A DNA stretch of 64,000 nt from Pseudomonas berkeleyensis (GTDB lineage: Bacteria > Pseudomonadota > Gammaproteobacteria > Pseudomonadales > Pseudomonadaceae): positions 4,220,001 through 4,284,000 of the forward strand of contig NZ_CP059139.1 in assembly GCF_014109765.1 (NCBI RefSeq). The letters run 5' to 3'. This document shows positions 37,904 to 45,358 of this stretch, one piece after another. A program made the translations under genes and the position numbers. Each line of letters opens with the position of its first letter. Position 1 is the first letter of the stretch. The notes beneath the pieces were generated by a model. The model saw only the letters and a list, made by a program, of their open reading frames with translations. It did no database searches and was not told the DNA's origin.

Positions 37904-38404
37904 ATGAACATCTTCGGCAACGTAGAGCGCCGTGCACAGCAGGCCTTCCGGCATCTGTGCACGCAGTTCGGACACGCGCCGTCTGCAGAAGACCCTTTGC
38001 AGGCACTGGACGAACAAGTCGGTATCGAACGGCGCCTGGACTACTACGTCCGCCGCCAGTTCTTCAGCCGTATCTACAAGCTGGATGTGCGTTACGCACT
38101 GAACATGAGCACGGTGCCAGAGGGCCGAGCCAAGTGGGTCAAGGGCCGCCAATGGAAGAGCGACCAGACAGCTCTGGAGGCCTGGTTGAACCAGTCTCCC
38201 GAGCTGACCGCTAGCTTGCGTAGCCTGGATACCGAGCAGGTCGAGCTGACCAGTGAACAGGGGCAGGTGAACCTGCGCGTACGCCCACTGCCTGGCTGCT
38301 TCGTCTGGACGCTACTACCGCCGATGCACTACTTCGTGCGCATGAAGGAAAACGAAGTGGCTCTGATCTCCGGACTGCCTGCGCTGCTACAAGCCAGGTG
38401 TTGA
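37904..38404 (+). CDS. Unknown protein co-translated with the permease
   Basis: A 166-residue soluble protein beginning MNIFGNVERRAQQAFRHLC. It starts one base after the permease stop, so it is translationally coupled to it. The middle is basic and aromatic (DYYVRRQFFSRIYKLDVRY) and the C-terminus ends in a hydrophobic strand region (PGCFVWTLLPPMHYFVRM). It may belong to the DUF3156 group, which I recall as found next to such permeases; I cannot confirm this. No catalytic motif is evident. A permease accessory or regulatory role is a guess from position. Confidence 0.78.
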   Translation: MNIFGNVERRAQQAFRHLCTQFGHAPSAEDPLQALDEQVGIERRLDYYVRRQFFSRIYKLDVRYALNMSTVPEGRAKWVKGRQWKSDQTALEAWLNQSPELTASLRSLDTEQVELTSEQGQVNLRVRPLPGCFVWTLLPPMHYFVRMKENEVALISGLPALLQARC

Positions 38405-38483
38405 CTGCCCCAGAGCGATTTAACGAAGAACATCCGACCGGCATCTGTACTGACAGTGCCGGCCCTGCAACGAGGCCAATAAC

Positions 38484-39908
38484 ATGCAAACCAAGCTCTT
38501 GATAAACGGCCAACTGGTCGCTGGAGAAGGTGAGGTTCAAACCATCTTCAACCCCTCGCTGGGTAGCGCCCTGATGGAAATTCCAGAGGCCAGCATCACC
38601 CAAGTTGATGCTGCCGTACTCGCCGCGGACGCGGCGTTCGAAGACTGGTCGCAAACCACTCCCGGGCAGCGCTCGGCGCTGCTGCTGGCACTGGCCGATG
38701 CCATCGATGCCAATGCCGAGCAACTGGCCCGCATGGAGTCGCAGAACTGCGGTAAACCTTATAACGCTGCACTCAACGATGAGCTTCCCGCAGTTGCCGA
38801 TGTATTCCGCTTCTTCGCTGGTGCGGCGCGTTGCCTGCAAGGGTCGGCCGCCGGCGAGTACCTGCCGGGGCACACCTCGATGATCCGCCGCGATCCGGTT
38901 GGCGTGGTCGCCTCCATCGCACCCTGGAACTACCCGCTGATGATGCTCGCCTGGAAGCTCGCCCCAGCGCTGGCAGCCGGCAACACCGTCGTGCTCAAGC
39001 CTTCGGAGCAGACGCCCTTGACCGCTCTGCACCTGGGCCAATTGCTGGCAGAGATCTTCCCCGCAGGCGTCGTCAATATCGTATTCGGCCGCGGCTCCAG
39101 TGTCGGTGAGCCGCTGACCTGCCACCCCAAGGTGCGCATGGTTTCCCTGACCGGCTCGGTGAATACCGGCAGCCGCATCATCGCCGGCACCGCAGACAGC
39201 GTGAAGCGGATGCACATGGAGCTGGGCGGCAAGGCACCGGTCATCATCTTCGACGATGCCGATATAGACGCCGCAGTAGAAGGTATCCGCAGCTTCGGTT
39301 TCTACAATGCCGGCCAGGATTGCACCGCGGCCTGCCGTATCTATGCCCACCGCGACATCTACGAGCGCTTCGTCAGCAAACTCGGCGAGGCGGTAAGTAC
39401 GCTCAAGATTGGTCTGCAGGACGAAGAAGGTGTCGAACTCGGCCCGCTGATCACCGAGCAGCATCTGCAGCGCGTCGAAGGTTTCGTCGAGCGCGCCAAG
39501 GCCCAGCCACACATCGAGGTCATCACCGGGGGTAAGCGAGCCGATCGTGCAGGTTACTTCTTCGAGCCCACCGTACTGGCCGGGGCACGCCAGGATGACG
39601 AGATCGTCCAGCGAGAAGTGTTCGGCCCGGTGGTATCGGTCACCCGCTTCGATGACGAAGCCCAGGTGCTGTCCTGGGCCAACGACTCCAGCTACGGCCT
39701 CGCCTCATCGGTCTGGACGCGTGATGTGGGTCGTGCCCATCGCCTGGCTGCCCGGTTGCAGTACGGCTGCACCTGGGTCAACACCCACTTCATGCTGGTC
39801 AGCGAGATGCCTCACGGCGGCGTGAAGCTCTCGGGTTATGGCAAGGACATGTCGATGTATGGCCTGGAGGACTACACCGTCATTCGCCACGTCATGTTCA
39901 AGCACTGA
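38484..39908 (+). CDS. patD: Aminobutyraldehyde dehydrogenase (PatD-like, copy 2)
   Basis: A 474-residue NAD-dependent aldehyde dehydrogenase, collinear with and very similar to E. coli PatD (YdcW), which converts 4-aminobutyraldehyde to 4-aminobutanoate. Catalytic Cys280 lies in [13 protein letters not shown] and Glu246 in [12 protein letters not shown]. The C-terminal block ([20 protein letters not shown]) is near-identical in wording to the E. coli enzyme as remembered. The gene follows the unknown gene after 79 bases with its own ribosome site (ACGAGGCCAATAAC). With copy 1 in the same cluster, the two probably act on related aldehydes or at different steps. Confidence 0.9.
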   Translation: MQTKLLINGQLVAGEGEVQTIFNPSLGSALMEIPEASITQVDAAVLAADAAFEDWSQTTPGQRSALLLALADAIDANAEQLARMESQNCGKPYNAALNDELPAVADVFRFFAGAARCLQGSAAGEYLPGHTSMIRRDPVGVVASIAPWNYPLMMLAWKLAPALAAGNTVVLKPSEQTPLTALHLGQLLAEIFPAGVVNIVFGRGSSVGEPLTCHPKVRMVSLTGSVNTGSRIIAGTADSVKRMHMELGGKAPVIIFDDADIDAAVEGIRSFGFYNAGQDCTAACRIYAHRDIYERFVSKLGEAVSTLKIGLQDEEGVELGPLITEQHLQRVEGFVERAKAQPHIEVITGGKRADRAGYFFEPTVLAGARQDDEIVQREVFGPVVSVTRFDDEAQVLSWANDSSYGLASSVWTRDVGRAHRLAARLQYGCTWVNTHFMLVSEMPHGGVKLSGYGKDMSMYGLEDYTVIRHVMFKH

Positions 39909-40227
39909 TCAGCAATTGTCCGGCACGGGGAAACCACCCCGTGCTTGACAGCCTCGCGCTCGACCCCGCAACATCACCGAACGATTTACGCAACGGGCTC
40001 TCCATGTACGCCACCTTCGACCAACTGCCGCTGATCCCAGGCTTCACTGCCTGCCAGTGCGCGTACGTCGTCGTTGCCAAGAAATCCAAGAAACAGTCGC
40101 TCATTTGACCGGGGCGCTGTCCCGTCAGATGGGCTGACAGGACAAGCGCCAGGTTGTATCTCCCCTCCCGCTCGATTCCCGCCCCCTCCCTGACGGCGAC
40201 CAGACGGTCAGTCGCAAGGAGTTTTGC
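39909..40227. other. Intergenic region between patD and the DapA paralogue
   Basis: These 319 bases hold an 8-bp GC hairpin (GCACGGGG, loop AAACCA, CCCCGTGC, 39923-39944) 15 bases after the patD stop; it lacks a T run, so it may be only a weak terminator or a transcript 3' stabiliser. A 34-codon open frame (40004-40108) lies in the middle. The last 30 bases hold GACCAGACGGTC (a short dyad) and the ribosome site AAGGAG of the next gene. Confidence 0.5.
40004..40108 (+). CDS. Possible small protein of 34 residues
   Basis: An ATG-started frame in the intergenic region encodes 34 residues, starting MYATFDQLPLIPGFTACQCA and ending in a short hydrophobic stretch and a lysine-rich tail (AKKSKKQ). 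The ribosome site is weak (CAACGGGCTCTCC). It could be a small membrane-associated or leader peptide for the downstream gene, or a chance frame; there is no independent evidence for translation. Confidence 0.25.
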   Translation: MYATFDQLPLIPGFTACQCAYVVVAKKSKKQSLI

Positions 40228-41094
40228 ATGTCCAATTTTCAGGGTATCTGGGTGGCGCTGGTCACCCCTTTTCGTAACGGTGAGATCGATTTCACCAGCC
40301 TCGACCGTCTGCTGGGCAAGCTGCTGGAGGATGGCGTCGCCGGCTTCGTGGTCTGCGGCACCACCGGCGAAGCTGCCGCACTGAGCCAGGTAGAGCAACT
40401 GGCGGTGCTGGATGCGGTACTCCAGCGCGTCCCCGCAGAGCGCGTGATCATGGGCCTGGCCGGCAACCAACTGAGCGCCCTGCTCGACCTGCAACGGGAA
40501 ATCCAGCGGCGCCCGCTGGCCGGCCTGCTGGTGCCGGCGCCTTACTACATCCGTCCATCCCAGGCCGGGCTGGAGCACTTCTTCACCACGCTGGCAGATG
40601 CAGCCGAGGTGCCGCTGGTGCTCTACGACATTCCCTACCGCACAGGAATACGCATCGAGCGCGACACGCTGCGCCGCATCGTCAGCCATCCCAATATCCA
40701 GGCCATCAAGGACTGCGCGGGGGATGCCGAAACCACCATGACGCTGATCGCCGAAGGCTTGGTGCAGGTGCTGGCCGGCGAGGACACGCAGATCTTCAAC
40801 ACCCTGTGCCTCGGTGGCGCCGGTGCCATCTCGGCGTCGGCACATATCCGCGCCGATCTGTACGTGCGTATGCAGCAGTGTGTGGCAGGCGGTGATCTAC
40901 AGGGCGCCCGTCAGTTGCACTACCAGTTGCTGCCCTGGATGCAGGCCGCCTTTGCCGAAGCCAACCCATCGGCGATCAAGGCGGCGCTGGCGCTTCAGGG
41001 CCTGATCGGCGAGGAACCGAGGGCACCACTGCTGCCCTGCACAGAGGCAACACGCGAAAGACTGCGGGAGGTGCTGGCCAGGCTTAAGTGCTAG
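40228..41094 (+). CDS. DapA-family lyase (4-hydroxy-tetrahydrodipicolinate synthase paralogue)
   Basis: A 288-residue class I aldolase-type enzyme. The residues of the DapA active site are at the same numbers as in E. coli: Tyr107, Tyr133 and Arg138 (YDIPYRTG), and the Schiff-base Lys161 (AIKDCAGD); GTTGE (44-48) holds the threonine pair. This makes HTPA synthase activity credible, although many N-acetylneuraminate lyase-like or catabolic members share the fold. The start is set by AAGGAGTTTTGC. It lies at the end of the amine cluster, not beside lysine genes, and converges on recJ with a four-base overlap (CTAG). Its role in the cluster is unknown. Confidence 0.85.
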   Translation: MSNFQGIWVALVTPFRNGEIDFTSLDRLLGKLLEDGVAGFVVCGTTGEAAALSQVEQLAVLDAVLQRVPAERVIMGLAGNQLSALLDLQREIQRRPLAGLLVPAPYYIRPSQAGLEHFFTTLADAAEVPLVLYDIPYRTGIRIERDTLRRIVSHPNIQAIKDCAGDAETTMTLIAEGLVQVLAGEDTQIFNTLCLGGAGAISASAHIRADLYVRMQQCVAGGDLQGARQLHYQLLPWMQAAFAEANPSAIKAALALQGLIGEEPRAPLLPCTEATRERLREVLARLKC

Positions 41095-42800
41095 CGCGGA
41101 GCGATATGCGCCACCATCAGTTGCACGGTCTCGTTACCGCGGAACTCGTTGAGGTCGAGCTTGTACGCCAGCTCGGCCCAGCGCAACGTAGGGTTGGGCC
41201 AGACGTCACGGTCGATGTTGAAGGCTATGCCGTCGAGCTGCACGCTGCCGCACTCGGTCTTGAGCACCAGTTTCAGATGGCGCTCACCCACGATACGCTG
41301 GCCCACGATCTGGAATACGCCATGGAACAACGGCTCGGGGAAATGCTGTCCCCAGGGGCCGGCATTGCGCAACGCGCGCGCCAGTTCGAGATGGAATTCG
41401 GTCACGTCGAGCTGACCGTCGGATAGCAAACGGCCAGTCAGATCGTCCTCGCACAGCTGACGACGCACTTCGGCATCGAAAGCCTGGGCGAAGGCCCCGA
41501 AGTTGGCCTGCGGCAGCGACAGGCCGGCCGCCATCGCGTGCCCACCGAACTTGCTGATCAGCCCCGGATGGCGCGCCGCCACGGCGTCCAGCGCATCGCG
41601 AATATGCAGCCCCGGCACCGAGCGCGCCGAGCCCTTGAGCATCCCCTCGCCTGCATCGGCGAAAGCGATGGCCGGACGGTGGTAACGCTCCTTCAGACGC
41701 GAAGCGAGGATGCCGATCACGCCCTGGTGCCAGTCCGGCTCGAACAGACACAGGCCGAACGGCATGTCCTCAAGGGGCAGATCCTTGAGCTGGGCCAGCG
41801 CCTCGCGCTGCATGCCCTGCTCGATGGCCTTGCGATCCTGATTGAGCTGGTCGAGCTGTACCGCCATATCGCGGGCCAGCGCCTCGTCGTCGCAAAGCAG
41901 GCATTCGATGCCCAGGCTCATGTCGTCCAGGCGCCCGGCCGCATTCAAGCGCGGGCCGAGGATGAAACCGAGATCAGTGGAAGTGATACGCCGATGGTCG
42001 CGACCGGCGACTTCGAGAATCGCGCGCAGGCCCGGTCGCGCACGGCCGGCGCGAATTCGCGCCAGGCCCTGATGCACCAGGATGCGGTTATTGGCGTCCA
42101 GCGGCACTACGTCGGCGACGCTACCGAGCGCCACCAGATCGAGCAACTCGCCCAGGTTCGGCTCCTGGCGGTTGGCGAACCAACCGGTCTCACGCAGACG
42201 CGCACGCAGCGCCAGCAACACGTAGAACATCACACCAACGCCTGCCAAAGCCTTGCTGGGGAAGGTGCAGTCGGGCTGGTTCGGGTTGACGATGGCATCG
42301 GCAGCCGGCAACTCCGGCCCTGGCAGGTGGTGGTCGGTGACCAGCACCGTCAGTCCTGCTGCCTTGGCAGCAGTCACGCCGTCAACGCTGGAAATACCGT
42401 TGTCCACAGTCAGCAACAAATCGGGCTGGCGCTCCAGCGCCACGGCAACGATTTCCGGGGTCAGGCCGTAGCCGTACTCGAAGCGGTTCGGCACCAGGTA
42501 GTCCACATGCGCTGCACCGAGCAGGCGCAGGCCGAGCACACCGACCGTGCTGGCCGTGGCGCCATCGGCATCGAAGTCGCCGACGATGAGGATACGCTGA
42601 CGCTGCGCCAGCGCCTCAACCAACAGTTCGACCGCCGCATCGATGCCCTTGAGCTGCTGGTACGGGATCAACCGCGCCAGCCCCTTGTCCAGCTCCTCGG
42701 CGGACTGCACGCCACGCGCGGCGTAGAGACGGGTGAGCAGGGGCGGCAGGTTACCCAGGTCGGGCAGTTGTGCAGGTAGGGGACGGGCTTCGATACGCAT
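41091..42800 (-). CDS. recJ: Single-stranded-DNA-specific exonuclease RecJ
   Basis: A 569-residue 5'-3' exonuclease for recombination and mismatch repair. The DHH phosphoesterase motifs are complete: DFDADG (Asp75-Gly80), VDNGISS, and DHH (Asp155-His157, TDHHLPG), with the later DHHA1 motif SKFGGHAMAAGLSL. The start is the ATG at 42800 (MRIEARPLP), ten codons inside the longest frame, giving the family N-terminus and normal length. It follows the yaeQ gene on the same strand, as in P. aeruginosa, with a dispersed palindrome between them. Confidence 0.97.
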   Translation of the reverse strand: MRIEARPLPAQLPDLGNLPPLLTRLYAARGVQSAEELDKGLARLIPYQQLKGIDAAVELLVEALAQRQRILIVGDFDADGATASTVGVLGLRLLGAAHVDYLVPNRFEYGYGLTPEIVAVALERQPDLLLTVDNGISSVDGVTAAKAAGLTVLVTDHHLPGPELPAADAIVNPNQPDCTFPSKALAGVGVMFYVLLALRARLRETGWFANRQEPNLGELLDLVALGSVADVVPLDANNRILVHQGLARIRAGRARPGLRAILEVAGRDHRRITSTDLGFILGPRLNAAGRLDDMSLGIECLLCDDEALARDMAVQLDQLNQDRKAIEQGMQREALAQLKDLPLEDMPFGLCLFEPDWHQGVIGILASRLKERYHRPAIAFADAGEGMLKGSARSVPGLHIRDALDAVAARHPGLISKFGGHAMAAGLSLPQANFGAFAQAFDAEVRRQLCEDDLTGRLLSDGQLDVTEFHLELARALRNAGPWGQHFPEPLFHGVFQIVGQRIVGERHLKLVLKTECGSVQLDGIAFNIDRDVWPNPTLRWAELAYKLDLNEFRGNETVQLMVAHIAPR

Positions 42801-42815
42801 CTTGAGTCTTTTCGT

Positions 42816-42868
42816 GTAGGGCGGGTGCAACCCGCCACAGGTGATCCGGCGGGTTGCACCCGCCCTAC
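42816..42868. repeat. Dispersed palindromic element, paired inverted copies (second copy)
   Basis: It has the same 21-base inverted arms as the element at 283-335 (42816-42836 and 42848-42868), with an unrelated 11-base spacer. It fills the gap between the yaeQ stop and the recJ start, so any transcript across both genes carries this strong hairpin. Confidence 0.85.
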
Positions 42869-42872
42869 GGCT

Positions 42873-43412
42873 TCAACGCTGGCCAGCCAACCATTCCAGC
42901 GGAATCTCGTGCTGACCGCGCTCGTCAGTCACGAACAGCTCGCCATCGCTAATCATCACGCTCCAGGACAGCGAACGCGGCATGTCCAGCGCCAGCTCGG
43001 CCAGCGCCTCCTGGCCCAGGCCAACCACGTTGATGTTCTTCAGGCTGCGCACCGGGTCGAGGCACTTGGTCTGCCACACGCGCAGGTTGCCGTAGGCCAC
43101 CAGGCTGAATTTCTCGGTACGTCGCGAACACCAGGTGATGCGCTCGCTGTCCGGCTGACCGACTTCGATCCAGTGCAGCACACGGTCATCCAGGCTCTTC
43201 TCCCACAGCGCCGGCTCGTCGACATCCGACAGGCCACGGCCGAAGGCCAGTTGCTCGTGATAGAACAATGCATAAGCGATAAGCCGCGCAGCCAGGCGCT
43301 CTTCGGTTTCCGAGGGGTGGCGCGCGACGGTGAAACGCAGGTTTTCGTAAACGCTGCGATCCATGTCGGTGAGGTTCAGTTCGATCTTGTAGGTGGTCGA
43401 TGGCAGGGCCAT
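42873..43412 (-). CDS. YaeQ family protein
   Basis: A 179-residue protein of the YaeQ family, which has a fold related to PD-(D/E)XK nucleases. Features visible are the opening MALPSTTYKIELNLTDMDR, TEERLAARLIAYALFYHEQL, LWEKSLDDRVLHWIEVGQP and the basic RRTEKFSLVAYG. The nuclease-like acidic/lysine core residues (Glu in HWIEVGQP, Lys in TEKFS) are retained, but no activity is established for the family. The start is the ATG at 43412; the open frame upstream lacks family similarity. It precedes recJ. Confidence 0.9.
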   Translation of the reverse strand: MALPSTTYKIELNLTDMDRSVYENLRFTVARHPSETEERLAARLIAYALFYHEQLAFGRGLSDVDEPALWEKSLDDRVLHWIEVGQPDSERITWCSRRTEKFSLVAYGNLRVWQTKCLDPVRSLKNINVVGLGQEALAELALDMPRSLSWSVMISDGELFVTDERGQHEIPLEWLAGQR

Positions 43413-43603
43413 GGCGGGCTTCTTGGCTGGTCGAAAGACGGCAAGTCTAACGCGAATCGCCATCTCGATGCCGACGCGCCAATGAACAGGTTGGCAAATG
43501 TCCCGATACGCGGTTGTCAGCCTGACCGGTGATCCGTATAAACCGCAACGCCGGAGCATTCATGATGAATGCCCAAGGGAAAGCACTGCCACAAGGAGGT
43601 TTC

Positions 43604-45358
43604 ATGGAGGCGCTCATCATTGCGGCGATGGTATTTTTCATCATCGTCAGGCTCCTTAACTCGGTCAGCGGCACGGAAGAAGAACTTCACGTGGATGTCT
43701 CAGGCCGCCATGCGCGCATCACGCCCACAGACGCCGCACAAATCAATCGCATCAGCATACTGAGCCTCAGCGCACCGGAGCTGGCCTTGCAGGTCGCCTC
43801 CCGCCTGTGGGGAGATGCCTGGCAAATCGCTCATGTTTCGCTCTGCAGCGTACTGCTGAAGCTGGATAGGGAGGAGGACGCGCTAAAACTGCTCTCACAT
43901 CTCGAAGCGCCCTACGCCCAGAACGCCCTGGTAGAGATGCTGCAGTACCTGCTGGAGAACGGACAGAGGGACAAGGCGCTCGAGATAAAGAATCGCCTGG
44001 GTGCAGATCTCTCCAGCCTACCGCTGCTGCATGCCGAACTGCTGCTGGCCGAGGGAAAAGCAGATGGGGCACGTAGCGTATTGGCTGCCCTGACCCAGGA
44101 TGATCAGCTCGATGCCGACCAACTGATCGCTCTCGCGCGCCTGCAGCAATGCAGCGATATGCCCGATGCCGCGCAGGCGAGCTTTGCCAAGGCTGAAGCT
44201 GCATTAAATACCGAAGAACAGCGCTCGCTTATCGAGTGGCGCCCCTTCATGCAGGCGCTGGCCGAATTTCAGCGCTATCCGGAACTGCTTCAACTCGCCG
44301 AACGGAGCGAGGAAGACAAGCGCTACATCGCGCAGTTGCTATTGGACAAAGGGCAGTACGAGCACACCTTGACCTTGCTGGGCTCCGTCGACTCCGCCGC
44401 CGCTTACCTGCTGGATTACGAAAAGCTGCTCGCTCAATTGCTGCATGACCAGCGCCATGATCTGGCACAACAGCTGTTGCTCAACTCGACCGGAAGCACC
44501 CACTCGATCCTGCTGGAGCACTATCTGGACTGGTATGTCCGGCAAGGCGATACCCGGCAAGCGCAAAAACTGCTGGACGATGAAGCATCGCGTCTGGAGC
44601 CCGCCACGCTCAACTGGCTCATGCTCAACCTGGCGCAGCGCCATTGCGAAAGCCAGCACTATTGGACGGGAGATCTGCTACGCCAGTCGGATCGCCTGGT
44701 GAGCAGTCGCAGAGGACAGCCGGAGTGGCCATTCATGCGCCTGCTCTACCTGCAACACCTGCTAAAAGAGCAAGCCAAGCGCCCCTTGAGCCAGCGCGAT
44801 AGCTGGACGATCCGCAATCATCTGGAAGAAATCGCCAAACTGCACGCCCAACTCGAATTCGACGACGCACTATCCGAGCGCATTCATCACTGTGAATTAC
44901 TGCAGACACTCGGCGAGCCGGAGCAGGCTCGGACACTGGCGAAAGAGATCGAACGACAACTGCGCGATGCGCAGTTCCAGGAAGAAGACGATAGAAGTTT
45001 CTACTGCGATGAATTCGTCACAGTCCTGATCAAGCTTGGCGAGCTGGACACTGCCAGGAAACTGCTTGAGGAAGGCCTGACCAGCGACTGGCAGGAGGCG
45101 CCGTTGCTACAGGCTTATGTCGAAGCAGATCGACTGGAAGAAGCCGTGGAACAGATCAGCTTCAAAACGCTTATCGGGCACGCTGACGCCCCCATAAACG
45201 CGCTACATCAACGTATCGTGCGCCTGGCCGAGCAAGACAAACAACGCAGCCAACACCTGCAGCAGCGCTTGTTCGAGCGCCTGAATGACGACACCACCTG
45301 GAAATCCTGGGGCATGCTTAGCCAAGGTCAGCGCAACGAAACCGAGGCCTCGACCTAG
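43604..45358 (+). CDS. Membrane-anchored TPR-like helical repeat protein
   Basis: A 584-residue protein with one N-terminal membrane helix (MEALIIAAMVFFIIVRLL) and a long alpha-helical repeat region resembling tetratricopeptide or related solenoids (for example REEDALKLLSHLE, LDKGQYEHTLTLLG, LGELDTARKLLEEG), probably cytoplasmic or periplasmic depending on topology. The start is set by an almost perfect ribosome site, AAGGAGGTTTC; ATGs at 43562 and 43565 lack one. It is less GC-rich than its neighbours. It converges on the helicase gene, sharing a CTAG stop tetramer. Protein-interaction scaffold is inferred; no partner is known. Confidence 0.82.
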   Translation: MEALIIAAMVFFIIVRLLNSVSGTEEELHVDVSGRHARITPTDAAQINRISILSLSAPELALQVASRLWGDAWQIAHVSLCSVLLKLDREEDALKLLSHLEAPYAQNALVEMLQYLLENGQRDKALEIKNRLGADLSSLPLLHAELLLAEGKADGARSVLAALTQDDQLDADQLIALARLQQCSDMPDAAQASFAKAEAALNTEEQRSLIEWRPFMQALAEFQRYPELLQLAERSEEDKRYIAQLLLDKGQYEHTLTLLGSVDSAAAYLLDYEKLLAQLLHDQRHDLAQQLLLNSTGSTHSILLEHYLDWYVRQGDTRQAQKLLDDEASRLEPATLNWLMLNLAQRHCESQHYWTGDLLRQSDRLVSSRRGQPEWPFMRLLYLQHLLKEQAKRPLSQRDSWTIRNHLEEIAKLHAQLEFDDALSERIHHCELLQTLGEPEQARTLAKEIERQLRDAQFQEEDDRSFYCDEFVTVLIKLGELDTARKLLEEGLTSDWQEAPLLQAYVEADRLEEAVEQISFKTLIGHADAPINALHQRIVRLAEQDKQRSQHLQQRLFERLNDDTTWKSWGMLSQGQRNETEAST

